Shown: one piece after another, positions 16,713 through 25,212 of the stretch
Position numbering within the stretch: the stretch's first letter is position 1
Layout of the letters: the number at the start of each line of letters is the position of its first letter
Assembly: GCA_900473745.1 (NCBI GenBank)
Contig: UCMW01000004.1
Coordinates: 310,001-374,000 of the forward strand
DNA length: 64,000 nucleotides
Direction: 5' to 3'
DNA from: Hyphomicrobiales bacterium
GTDB lineage: Bacteria > Pseudomonadota > Alphaproteobacteria > Rhizobiales > Rhizobiaceae
Notes under the pieces: model-generated
The model's database searches: none
What the model was told of the DNA's origin: nothing
What the model saw: only the letters and a program-made list of their open reading frames with translations
Made by a program: the position numbers and the translations under genes

Positions 16713-17708
16713 ATGAAACAGTTCACACTTCGCAGCCTGGTTGCCGCTGCCACCATGCTGACGGCGAGCCTTGTCCAGGCGGAAACGCTGACGCTTTCGA
16801 CACCGGATCCAGATTCGTCCGAGATTACCGTGGCCGCCAACAAGTTCGCAGAACTCGTCTCGGCCAAGACCAATGGCGAGGTGACAGTCAAGGTATTCCC
16901 GAACGGGACGCTCTATGGCGGCGATCCGTCCGCAGCCGTCAAGCAGCTCGCCGGCGGCTCGCTCGACATGTTGGTTCTCGCGACCTCGCTCTACGCCAAC
17001 TTCAACCCGAAGTTTTCGGCCATCTCCATTCCCTATCTCTTCGATGACGAGGCACAGCTTCGGTCTTATCTTGCAGGTGAGCCTGGCAAGGAATTGATCG
17101 CTGATCTCGATGCCATCGGTATCAAGGGCATTAATCTCTGGCCGCGCCCCTTCCGTCAGATGACTAATTCGAAGCTGCCGATCGAAAAGCCCGAAGATCT
17201 GGCAGGCCTGAAATTCCGCGTACCCAACAATCCGCTTTGGGTCGAGTTCTTCGGCAAATTGGGCGCCGTTCCAACGCCGATGGCCTTTGCAGAGGTCTAT
17301 AACGCTCTTCAGCTCAAGGTCGTCGATGGTCAGGAAAATCCAATCAACGTGCCATTGTCTGCTAAATTCTACGAAGTTCAGAAGTATGTCTCCATCACCA
17401 ACCACATGGGCGACGGCTGGGTGCTCGGAATCAATCCGGCAAAGTACGAGAGCCTGAGCGACGCGCACAAAAAAGCAATCGAGGAAGCGGCTGTGGAAGC
17501 TGAAGCCTGGAAAGTCGAGAACGACAACGCGACCGCCGAGAAGACCATTGCCGAACTTCAGGGTCACGGCATGCAGATCAATCGTCTGTCCCCCGAGCAA
17601 CAGCAGGCCTTCGTCGCGGTTGCCAAGCAGCTCTATCCGGTCTTCGCCGGATTGGTGAAAGATCAGGCCTTCTTTGACAAGACGGTTACGGCCGTTGGCA
17701 AGAACTGA
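16713..17708 (+). CDS. TRAP transporter solute-binding protein (DctP family)
   Basis: Periplasmic binding protein of 331 aa with a signal peptide ending at VQA. Family signatures include YGGDPSAAVKQLAGGSLDM, the ligand-contacting Arg in GLKFRVPNNPLW, and AEVYNALQLKVVDGQENP. It delivers substrate to the DctQM permease encoded next. GGGAGG SD 6 bases before the chosen ATG. The signature resembles the DctP subset binding sugar acids such as glucuronate, but subfamily was not tested. Confidence 0.92.
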   Translation: MKQFTLRSLVAAATMLTASLVQAETLTLSTPDPDSSEITVAANKFAELVSAKTNGEVTVKVFPNGTLYGGDPSAAVKQLAGGSLDMLVLATSLYANFNPKFSAISIPYLFDDEAQLRSYLAGEPGKELIADLDAIGIKGINLWPRPFRQMTNSKLPIEKPEDLAGLKFRVPNNPLWVEFFGKLGAVPTPMAFAEVYNALQLKVVDGQENPINVPLSAKFYEVQKYVSITNHMGDGWVLGINPAKYESLSDAHKKAIEEAAVEAEAWKVENDNATAEKTIAELQGHGMQINRLSPEQQQAFVAVAKQLYPVFAGLVKDQAFFDKTVTAVGKN

Positions 17709-17721
17709 TCGATGAACCCAG

Positions 17722-17750
17722 GCGGACCGGCATGGAGGATGCCGGTCCGC
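17722..17750 (+). terminator. intercistronic stem-loop between dctP and dctQ
   Basis: A perfect 12-bp stem (GCGGACCGGCAT with ATGCCGGTCCGC) and 5-base loop lie in the 63-base gap after the binding-protein gene, with no T-run. Such structures usually protect the upstream mRNA or reduce readthrough so that binding protein exceeds permease. Confidence 0.7.
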
Positions 17751-17771
17751 ACCAATCCGGGAGGAGGAAAA

Positions 17772-18329
17772 ATGTCTAACAGCAACTCAACTTTCGATAG
17801 GCTGCTGAAGGGCCTGAGCGACATCGCGGCGGGGCTCGCTGCTTTCGGCATTCTCCTCGTCGTTTTGCTTCAGGTCGCCAGCCGGCTCCTCGATATGTCG
17901 GTGTCCTGGACCGAGGAAGCGACACGCTATCTCTTCGTCTGGATGATCTTCCTGGGGCTTGCAGCCGGATTTCGCACCGTCGAAACCGCTCGCGTTACCG
18001 TCTTGCTCGCCATGTTTCCGCGCGCCATTCGCCGGCTCTCCGTGCCGATCTATGTGCTGAGTTCTGTCTCCTTCTTCGTGCTGATGGGATGGACCGGCTA
18101 CAAGCTTGCCTGGCAGCAATTCGCCATGAACGAAACGGCCGCGACGCTCGCGATCCCGATGTGGCTCATCGGTACCATCATGCCGTTAAGCGCAATCCTT
18201 GCCGTCCTAGGGATCATCGATTCCCTGAAACGCCGGCGCCATCTCATCGAAATTCTCGATCCCGAGGTTCAGATGCCGGAGCTCCGTCATCAGCACCAGG
18301 GCTCCTCAACGCCGGAGAAGCTATCATGA
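17772..18329 (+). CDS. TRAP transporter small permease (DctQ family)
   Basis: A 185-aa membrane protein with four helices and the DctQ signature WTEEATRYLFVWMIFLG near residues 42-58. It pairs with the large DctM subunit to form a sodium-driven uptake system. The ATG at 17772 has a strong GGGAGGAGG SD. Its end overlaps the DctM start by four bases. Confidence 0.92.
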   Translation: MSNSNSTFDRLLKGLSDIAAGLAAFGILLVVLLQVASRLLDMSVSWTEEATRYLFVWMIFLGLAAGFRTVETARVTVLLAMFPRAIRRLSVPIYVLSSVSFFVLMGWTGYKLAWQQFAMNETAATLAIPMWLIGTIMPLSAILAVLGIIDSLKRRRHLIEILDPEVQMPELRHQHQGSSTPEKLS

Positions 18330-19606
18330 GCCTGGTCCTACTTGCGCTCTTTCTCACCATGAGCGTTTTCGGCGTGCCGCTCGCGATTGCGCTTGGGCTG
18401 TCGAGTGTAATCGCAATCGTCATGTTCACCTCGACCCCGGTCGATCTCATGGCGCAGAGCATGTTCTCCGCAATGAATTCCTTCCTCCTGGTCGCCGTAC
18501 CGCTTTTCATTCTGGTCGGCGTCTTAATGGAGCGTGGCCGGGTGGCCGAGAAGCTCTTCGATTTCGCTGAGGCCATCGTTGGCTGGCTTCCGGGTGGCCT
18601 CGGCCATGTAAACGTCGCGTCGTCAGTGATTTTCGGAGGAGTGTCTGGTTCATCGGTCGCCGATATCGCATCGATCGGGGCGATCGAGATCAAGGCCATG
18701 GAGCGCCATGGCTTCCCAAAGGGCTACGCCGTTGGCATGACGCTCTGCACATCGACCCTGTCATCGATCATTCCACCGTCCATCTTGATTGTTATCGCGG
18801 GATCGATCGCCAATGCCTCGATCGGCACGCTTCTGGTTGCAGGCCTCATTCCCGGCCTCTTCATCGCTCTGGCCTTCATGGTCTTCAACCACTTCTATGC
18901 AGTTCGATACGGCTTCAACCCTCCAAGCCCCTTCAACGCGCGCCATGTTCTCAAGACGGGCTTAGCGGCCATTCTGCCCATGTTGACGCCGGTCATCCTG
19001 CTGGTCGGGATTGTCGACGGATACTTCACGCCGACGGAAGCGGCCGGCATCGCCGTACTCTACACGCTGTTCCTGTCCGTCATCCTGTACCGGACGATCT
19101 CGCCGCGCGAGCTGCCGGGCATCTTTGTCGAGACGGCGCGGACATCGGGCACCATCCTCTTTATTGCGGCCACGGCGAAGCTTGCTGCCTGGGTCTTCAC
19201 CTATGACGGGCTGCCGGCCCAGGTTGCGACGTTCCTCGGCGCCATCTCGACCGGTCCGACCATGGCACTCGTGCTGATCTTCCTCTTCCTGATTGTGGTC
19301 GGCATGTTCATGGATGCTATCGCGGCCATGTTCATCTTGATCCCGGTGCTGCTGCCGCCTGCGGTTTCCCTTGGTGTCGACCCCATCCACTTCCTCATCG
19401 TCATGGTTATCACCCTGACTCTGGGTCTGGTCACCCCGCCCGTCGGCGTCTGCCTATTTGCGGTGGCGCAAGTGGCAAAGATGTCGATTGAGGATGTGGT
19501 GAAGGGATCGCTGGCGCCGATGTCGATCCTCGTCGCTGCAATCCTGGCCCTGGTTCTATTCCCAAGCCTGACTCTCTGGCCCATCCGAATGCTAGGTTTG
19601 TACTGA
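18326..19606 (+). CDS. TRAP transporter large permease (DctM family)
   Basis: A 426-aa integral membrane subunit with about 12 helices. Typical segments are GGVSGSSVADIASIGAIEIKAMERHGFP and SSIIPPSILIVIAG in the N-terminal half and the mirrored GLVTPPVGVCLF in the C-terminal half. Starts with the ATGA overlap at 18326. A longer frame back to 18089 reads through dctQ in another frame and is not real. Confidence 0.93.
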   Translation: MSLVLLALFLTMSVFGVPLAIALGLSSVIAIVMFTSTPVDLMAQSMFSAMNSFLLVAVPLFILVGVLMERGRVAEKLFDFAEAIVGWLPGGLGHVNVASSVIFGGVSGSSVADIASIGAIEIKAMERHGFPKGYAVGMTLCTSTLSSIIPPSILIVIAGSIANASIGTLLVAGLIPGLFIALAFMVFNHFYAVRYGFNPPSPFNARHVLKTGLAAILPMLTPVILLVGIVDGYFTPTEAAGIAVLYTLFLSVILYRTISPRELPGIFVETARTSGTILFIAATAKLAAWVFTYDGLPAQVATFLGAISTGPTMALVLIFLFLIVVGMFMDAIAAMFILIPVLLPPAVSLGVDPIHFLIVMVITLTLGLVTPPVGVCLFAVAQVAKMSIEDVVKGSLAPMSILVAAILALVLFPSLTLWPIRMLGLY

Positions 19607-19607
19607 T

Positions 19608-20156
19608 ATGGCATCGGAGCACGAAGAATCGCTTGACGCATTTCTGCTCGTCATGGGGACTACAGGAACGGGCAAGTCGGCGATAGGCTACCGGCTGGCA
19701 GCCGCTCTCGGCTCGATATTCATCGAAGCGGATCTGTATCATAGCCCGGAAAACGTCGAGAAGATGCGTGAGGGACGAGGATTGACCGATGCAGATCGTG
19801 AACCCTGGCTTCATGACGTCTGTCGTGCAGCACTCGATTGTCGATCTCGTCCCGTTGTCATCGCATGCTCCGCCTTGAAGCGCAGTTACCGAGACCTCAT
19901 CCGTGCCAGGCTTGGCAAGGTGCACCTTGTCTTTCTAGATGGGACACGAGAGCTGATTTCTGCCCGTCTGTCGGGACGGAAAGGTCATTTTGCGTCTGTG
20001 TCGCTTCTGGACAGCCAGTTGGATACGCTCGAAAGGCCCAGCCTCGACGAGGCGCCTATCGTGCTCGACATCGCTTTACCGTTGGACGCCCTTGTCGCGA
20101 CGACCGTTCGTCACTTGAGGCTCATGTCGTCTTCAGACGGCACTCTGGTCTTGTAA
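19608..20156 (+). CDS. gntK: gluconokinase-family carbohydrate kinase
   Basis: A 182-aa P-loop kinase of the GntK type. Walker A MGTTGTGKSAIGYRLA near residue 12, the gluconate-kinase signature FIEADLYHSPENVEKMREGRGLTDADREPWL split over residues 38-68, CSALKRSYRD near 88. Expected reaction: phosphorylation of D-gluconate or a related sugar acid. It follows dctM by one base, and its 3' end overlaps the convergent LysR gene by 24 bases. The true substrate may differ from gluconate given the unusual pathway partners. Confidence 0.85.
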   Translation: MASEHEESLDAFLLVMGTTGTGKSAIGYRLAAALGSIFIEADLYHSPENVEKMREGRGLTDADREPWLHDVCRAALDCRSRPVVIACSALKRSYRDLIRARLGKVHLVFLDGTRELISARLSGRKGHFASVSLLDSQLDTLERPSLDEAPIVLDIALPLDALVATTVRHLRLMSSSDGTLVL

Positions 20157-21038
20157 GGCCTGCCATGCATCGCGCTCATCACGAAGCCAGTCGAGAAACT
20201 GCCGGACTTTCTTCTGGCGCAGATGATCGCGAGGACACACGATCCACTGAGTGGTGATGCGCAAATCCGGCGGATCCATTACAGCGCTGACCAAGGCTCC
20301 GCTTCTGAGTTCGTCCTGCATCATCAGTGTGCTTTCAAGCGCGATTCCCATGCCCCGGACAGCCGCATCGATTGCCATGTGGCTTCGATCGAAAAGTACA
20401 CGCTGCCAGCGGGCGTCGGATGCTGCGCCCGCCAATTGAAACCATGAAGTCCACTGCGCCTGCGACTTGACGGAGTGGATCAGCCGGTGCGCGGGAAGCT
20501 CAGTAGCGGCGAGTGACTCTGAAGCGGCATAGGCTGGAGAACAGACAGGAAGAAAGCGCTCTTCCGCGAGGCCTTCGACGAAAAGGCCCGGCCAGCGCCC
20601 ATTGCCATGGCGCAGCTCAAGATCGACCAATTCCTGATTGAAGTCGGTGGGTTCATTTGTCCCGTCGAGCCGCACCTCAAGATCAGGATGTCGGTCCAGA
20701 AATCCTCCAAGGCGTGGCAGCAACCACTTGTTCGACAGGGTCGGGGTCGCACGGATGGTCAAGGTTGTAACCGATCGGAAGCCACGAATTGTCGCCGTTG
20801 CCTCCTCGATACGCTCGATCTGATCCGAGATCATTGAGAAGTATCGTTCTCCGGCCTCCGTTAACGCGATGCCACGCCCGGCTTTGGTCAGCAGCGAGAC
20901 CCCGAACTGGCTTTCGAGCAACTGGATCTGCTGGCTGACGGCAGATGGCGTCACACTCAACTCCTCGGCCGCGCGGGATATGCTCCCCGCGCGCGCAGTG
21001 GTGTGAAAAACGAGGATGGCCTTGATGGGAAGTGGCAT
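20133..21038 (-). CDS. LysR-family regulator, GcvA-like
   Basis: A 301-aa LTTR. The HTH covers FHTTARAGSISRAAEELSVTPSAVSQQIQLLE (split over residues 9-40); the effector domain has the GcvA-type ATPTLSNKWLLPRLGGF segment. I chose ATG 21038 because an upstream TTG start (21065) would overlap an inverted repeat that looks like its own operator. Convergent with the TRAP/kinase operon, overlapping gntK by 24 bases; a role in controlling that operon is plausible but unproven. Confidence 0.85.
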   Translation of the reverse strand: MPLPIKAILVFHTTARAGSISRAAEELSVTPSAVSQQIQLLESQFGVSLLTKAGRGIALTEAGERYFSMISDQIERIEEATATIRGFRSVTTLTIRATPTLSNKWLLPRLGGFLDRHPDLEVRLDGTNEPTDFNQELVDLELRHGNGRWPGLFVEGLAEERFLPVCSPAYAASESLAATELPAHRLIHSVKSQAQWTSWFQLAGAASDARWQRVLFDRSHMAIDAAVRGMGIALESTLMMQDELRSGALVSAVMDPPDLRITTQWIVCPRDHLRQKKVRQFLDWLRDERDAWQALQDQSAV

Positions 21039-21054
21039 TGTGCGTTCTGGCTTT

Positions 21055-21071
21055 TTATCGACCAACGATAA
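21055..21071 (-). promoter_or_regulatory. inverted repeat just upstream of the LysR start
   Basis: TTATCG and CGATAA separated by five bases, 17 bases before the chosen ATG. Likely an autoregulatory LysR-type site. Confidence 0.5.
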
Positions 21072-21204
21072 GTCAGGTGCCTACGGAGTAGAAGGGTGCG
21101 ACGTCGAAATGTGATGATTTTTGCAGGGCAGCCATACCAATTATGCTCGTCCTGCAGGCTCAGCTCTGCGGTATAAGCATCTCGGTGAAACGAAAGAGTA
21201 CGCG

Positions 21205-21321
21205 ATGAACAATGAACACAACAAAACGGCACGCCCGAGCATCTGGGGTGCCATGTGGCATGCGTTCCGACAGGAGCGCAACCGACAGGTCAAGCGTATG
21301 ATCGGCCAGCGTCGCGGCTGA
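21205..21321 (+). CDS. 38-aa basic small protein
   Basis: Starts MNNEHNKTARPSIWGAMW and ends with an Arg/Lys-rich tail (RQERNRQVKRMIGQRRG). The pattern recalls short DUF1127-like basic proteins but the match is weak. GAAAGAG about 9 bases upstream is a poor SD. It stands alone between the LysR gene and repeat copy 3. Confidence 0.4.
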   Translation: MNNEHNKTARPSIWGAMWHAFRQERNRQVKRMIGQRRG

Positions 21322-21508
21322 CTCCGGTCATCGATCCCCGTGAGGACAGATTATTGGGCCACGGCGGGTCGACGATAACTGGATGCAGCACACGCCAGAT
21401 ATTCCGATGCGACGAAAGCTGACTGTTTAGCCAGCTTGGCTCGGATATCGACTGCGTCGTGCGCTCTTGCATATGCAAGCGAGAGCTTCAGAAATGTTGA
21501 AATCTGTT

Positions 21509-21527
21509 CAGGGTCCCCAGCCAATTC
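21509..21527 (+). other. att-like sequence matching the tRNA-Gln 3' end
   Basis: 18 of 19 bases match CAGGTTCCCCAGCCAATTC, the last 15 bases of the tRNA-Gln gene including CCA plus 4 downstream bases (complement of 53817-53835). Orientation is inverted relative to the tRNA. It forms the beginning of repeat copy 3. Confidence 0.65.
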
Positions 21528-21817
21528 CGCGAGACCCGCTTAAGCACGACGGATGGCCTAATGAACGGCAGCCACAATTGCTCAAGTTGTTGAGAAGGCG
21601 TCGCTTTTTTCTCTGAGAAATAGCCGCTGATTTTCAGCGGACAACCGGCCTAAAATGGCCTGCCTGGAGAACCTGGATTCTCACATGAATTCAATTGCTT
21701 AGAAGAAAAGCCTTGAGATGCGCTCTGTTTTCCCATCGCGAGCGACCGTGGATGCCAACTTTGTGCCCTGGCTTTGGGCATCAGTCAACAGGGCGGTCGA
21801 GCGGCAATAATTTCCGC
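21511..21817 (+). repeat. dispersed ~305-bp repeat, copy 3
   Basis: Same block order as the other copies; CAAGTTGTTGAGAAGGCGTCG is identical to copy 1, and it ends with GCGGCAATAATTTCCGC at 21801-21817. It marks the left edge of the defence-gene stretch. Some similarity to copy 1 continues past the palindrome ('cagctttgcgcct'). Confidence 0.9.
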
Positions 21818-22042
21818 TTTCGGAGGCCAAGTTTGCGGTGAGGTGGCCATAAAGCGTGCGGCAGCTTTGCGCCTCCATTTCTGCCGTGAAGTCCGGCACA
21901 GCAGTGACCAAGAGCGGACACTTGGTAGATTGCTCCACCTTGACCATTTGGCCTGCAACTCTGCTATAAATTCCGGCCCGCACGGATCCGTTGCTATCTA
22001 TCTTTGGTAGTTACAACCCGGCCGATTATTGCATTGGAGTTC

Positions 22043-22080
22043 AGGGGACAGAAAATTCCGGAAAATAACCTCTGACCCCT
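22043..22080. repeat. short inverted repeat upstream of the DUF6361 gene
   Basis: AGGGGACAGA and TCTGACCCCT (9 of 10 pairing) flank an 18-base centre with TTCCGGAA. The form recalls REP/RAYT-type or IS-end remnants, but no transposase is nearby. A weak promoter-like TTGACC...TATAAA (21940-21970, 19-base spacer) lies before it. Confidence 0.4.
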
Positions 22081-22190
22081 AGTTGCCCGGGTATGTTAAT
22101 TCGGGCACCGTGTTACGGCTGGTGAAGGGGGCGCACCAAGCCCCTCACACAATTGATTTTTTCGTGAGCACCCCGCGTGTGGGGATACTC

Positions 22191-23366
22191 TTGTCTTCAA
22201 TCGGATGGATCGATTTCGACGAAAAGGAGCGTGACCGGGCCAACGCTCTGATGCAACTCTTCACCGAGCAGGAGGCAAGGGACGAACTGGGGATGGGCGC
22301 GATCCGGGATTCCATCGCCGATCACCTATTCCCAGGCACCAGCACCGTCCAAACCCGGCTCCGCTACATGCTGTTCGTGCCTTGGATCTTCTCCCGGCTT
22401 CCTCGCCATGGAAACTCCATGGAAGTGCTGGACCAGATGCGGGCCGACCAGCTCAAGCTTCGCAATGCCCTTGTGGCTGGCAGGGAAAGCAGTGGCGTCA
22501 TCGGCGTGAATGCCGGCCCCGGCTTGAAGAGGCTGCCTGCAAGCGTCTATTGGGCTGGATTGGAGAATTGGGGCATCCGACTATTTCCGGGATCCATCGA
22601 CTCCTACGCCGCCTCGTTGCATTCCTGGCCGAAAGCGACCAGCAGGGACCATCACGCGGATGACTACGGTGCGAACAGATCCGCGCCACCTCTATGGCAC
22701 CCCCAGCTTCCCTCGCCCCCGAAGGGCCTCTTCGAGAACGCGAGCTTTGCGCTGAGCGAAGAAGAAGCCGAATTCATCGTGGACCGTCTCAACGGTAGCA
22801 ACCCCGACAGCTTGCTCACGTTCCTCGCACAAAAGGGCGGCAACGCTCGAGCCAGCAACATCTGGACCCACCCACACGTGTCCGAGTTCCCCGCCCGCAT
22901 GCGCCGCCTTGTCGAGCACGCCTCGATCTTCTCGGAGGCCATGTACGGTGCAGCCCTTCAGTACAATCTCCAGCTCAGCCAGTTGCGTGACAAGGAGGAC
23001 TGGGTCGAAGACTACGAGTCGCAGATCGCGAAGTGGCTGCAGGACCTTGATCTTGCTCGTTTGAAACATTGGTCGTTGGAGGAATTCTGGGACGATATCC
23101 GCCACCCGGCGCATCGGGTGCTCGAGCCGGCGCGACGGTTCGTTACCGATTGGACCGACTTGCTCAAGACGAGCGGCGGCCTCAAGCGCGACAAGACAAG
23201 AGGACAGGCGCTGGTGAAGGAGCGAGAGCGGCGCCTCAAGAAGGGGCAGTCGCGCTTCACCAACCAAGCAGCACTGAGCCGCTGGAAAGGATCTTCCGGC
23301 GCCTACCGCCTTCAGTTCCGCTGGTCTCAAGCGAGCCGCCATTTGCAGGACCTTGCCCGTGGCTAA
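22191..23366 (+). CDS. DUF6361-family protein of a helicase/PLD defence-like module
   Basis: A 391-aa protein I recognise as DUF6361: the start SSIGWIDFDEKERDRA, then ELGMGAIRDSIADHLFPGTSTVQTR and YMLFVPWIF, are the family's opening block. No catalytic motif is visible. I chose TTG 22191 (GGGGA 5 bases upstream) because family members start right at S-x-x-GWIDF; an in-frame extension to 22083 exists. The stop overlaps the PLD-like gene, and that gene overlaps the helicase, so the three form one operon. Known to co-occur with such partners; mechanism unknown. Confidence 0.78.
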   Translation: MSSIGWIDFDEKERDRANALMQLFTEQEARDELGMGAIRDSIADHLFPGTSTVQTRLRYMLFVPWIFSRLPRHGNSMEVLDQMRADQLKLRNALVAGRESSGVIGVNAGPGLKRLPASVYWAGLENWGIRLFPGSIDSYAASLHSWPKATSRDHHADDYGANRSAPPLWHPQLPSPPKGLFENASFALSEEEAEFIVDRLNGSNPDSLLTFLAQKGGNARASNIWTHPHVSEFPARMRRLVEHASIFSEAMYGAALQYNLQLSQLRDKEDWVEDYESQIAKWLQDLDLARLKHWSLEEFWDDIRHPAHRVLEPARRFVTDWTDLLKTSGGLKRDKTRGQALVKERERRLKKGQSRFTNQAALSRWKGSSGAYRLQFRWSQASRHLQDLARG

Positions 23367-25212
23367 GTCGACGCTGGATCCAGAAACGCGCCTCCTCTAT
23401 GGCGATAGCCTCAAGGCTCCCCCGGGCTACGAATTCGATTGCGGAGTGGCCACGACCTACTCGATGGACTTTGAGACGGCCTTGGCCGTGCCGGTCAGCA
23501 TCGCCTTCTTGTCATCGAAGAACCGAGACGATGTCCTCGGTGACCATGTCGCGTTGCTCGAAGCCGTTGAACGCACCGTCAAGAAGCTCGTCGTCTATGC
23601 CGATGCCGGGCAGATCCATGCCAAAAGGGGCGAAGGGTCGCGTTTGGCTTCCCTGCTTGAGAAGACGGTCGTCGAGGTGAAGGCGCCGGGCGAAGGCAGC
23701 TTTCATCCCAAGCTTTGGGCGCTGCGCTTTAAGCCGATCGGCTCTGACGATTCAATCAAGATTCGGTTGCTGATCCTGTCGCGCAATCTGACACGCGATA
23801 GATCCTGGGATGCTGCGCTGTCGCTGGATGGTAGGGTCGTTTCGAGGCCTTTCGCCGGCAACCGACCGCTGCACGATCTGTTCAAGCAATTGCCAGGGAT
23901 GGCCGTCGGATTGATGGACGAAGCGCGGCGAGAAATGACGTTGGCTATGGCGGACGAACTCAGATACGTCGACTGGGACATGCCCCCGGGCTGCGACGAA
24001 CTTGATTTACACGTCAATGGCATCGGGGCTGGTGGCTGGAAGCCAGCCAAGAGCAGGAGCATCGCGGTGATGTCCCCGTTCATAGACGCAGAGGCCCTGG
24101 ATCATCTGGCTGCCCTAGCACCTCGGGCAGCCAAGAAACTGATCAGCAGGCCCGACCAACTCGCCTCTATCCCCGAAGCCACGTTGGGCAAGTTCGACCA
24201 GGTTCTGGTCCTCGACGAAATGGCCGAGGGCGACGATGGCGAGGAGCCGTGGCCCAATGAGCAGCAAGGCCTTCATGCCAAGGTCTTCATCCAGGAAGAA
24301 GGAAGGAGCACGACTCTCACCTTGGGGTCGGGCAATGCCACTAGGACCGCGCTTCTCAACAAGCGAGGTCAGTCGACTCGGAACGTGGAGGTCTTCGCAA
24401 GCCTTAAGGGGCAGAAGTCCAAACTGGGTTCGATTGATGATATCTTAGGCGACCAAGGCTTCGGTCGATTGCTGAGGGCGTTCGAGCCTTACGAGGTCGA
24501 AGCGACTGCTGCCGAAGAGATCGCTGCCGAGCAGCGACTTCTTGATGCCCGAAGAGCTCTGGCACGCGGTGCGCTGTCGCTTCGCTGCGAAGCGCTGCAG
24601 GACGACACCAAGCACTGGCGGCTTTGGCTGATCCCAAGCGCCGGTTTGCAGCTCAAGGAGCTCGGTCGGATCCGCGCCTGGCCGATCACTCTCGGGGAAG
24701 GTCACGCCAAGGAACTGCTTGACGGGATCCGGAGCGGCTCTCCCATCGATCTTGGTTTGCTCCCGCTTGTCGACCTCACCCGCTTCATCGCGGTGGAGAT
24801 CACGGATCTCGCAACGGGTCGCAGCGAGATCTTCAGCACGGGCCTCGACGTCGAGGGAATGCCGGAAGAGCGCGATCTTGCGATCCTCAACTGGGTCATC
24901 GACAGCCGGCAGAAGTTCATGGCCTATCTCAGGCTGCTCCTGGCGTCCTTCATCGATCATCCCCTGCTGCCGCCTAACAGGACGAAAGGCAAGGGCGTGG
25001 GTGATTGGGGTCCGGGCGCCGACGATGAACCAATCCTCGAGGATCTCATGCGTGCTCTCTGTGCTGGTGACGGGCGTTTGGGTGCCGTCGATCGGCTCGT
25101 GGCCCGCATGGAGGTTGGCGCGAAGGACGGCACCGACGACCGTCTCCCACCGCATTTCAAGGAACTCTGGCAGGTGTTCCGCACGGTTTTGGAGACTCAG
25201 GATGCGCGGTGA
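23359..25212 (+). CDS. phospholipase-D-like (HKD) nuclease-type protein
   Basis: A 617-aa protein with two PLD half-sites: SFHPKLWALRF near residue 115 with a following RNL motif, and HAKVFIQEEGR...GSGNATRTAL near 307-330 (HxK then G-S-x-N). This is the layout of PLD-family nucleases found with helicases in defence loci. GTG 23359 is favoured because AGGA sits 8 bases upstream; TTG 23353 is too close. Overlaps both neighbours by a few bases, so DUF6361, PLD and helicase are translationally coupled. Confidence 0.8.
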   Translation: MAKSTLDPETRLLYGDSLKAPPGYEFDCGVATTYSMDFETALAVPVSIAFLSSKNRDDVLGDHVALLEAVERTVKKLVVYADAGQIHAKRGEGSRLASLLEKTVVEVKAPGEGSFHPKLWALRFKPIGSDDSIKIRLLILSRNLTRDRSWDAALSLDGRVVSRPFAGNRPLHDLFKQLPGMAVGLMDEARREMTLAMADELRYVDWDMPPGCDELDLHVNGIGAGGWKPAKSRSIAVMSPFIDAEALDHLAALAPRAAKKLISRPDQLASIPEATLGKFDQVLVLDEMAEGDDGEEPWPNEQQGLHAKVFIQEEGRSTTLTLGSGNATRTALLNKRGQSTRNVEVFASLKGQKSKLGSIDDILGDQGFGRLLRAFEPYEVEATAAEEIAAEQRLLDARRALARGALSLRCEALQDDTKHWRLWLIPSAGLQLKELGRIRAWPITLGEGHAKELLDGIRSGSPIDLGLLPLVDLTRFIAVEITDLATGRSEIFSTGLDVEGMPEERDLAILNWVIDSRQKFMAYLRLLLASFIDHPLLPPNRTKGKGVGDWGPGADDEPILEDLMRALCAGDGRLGAVDRLVARMEVGAKDGTDDRLPPHFKELWQVFRTVLETQDAR

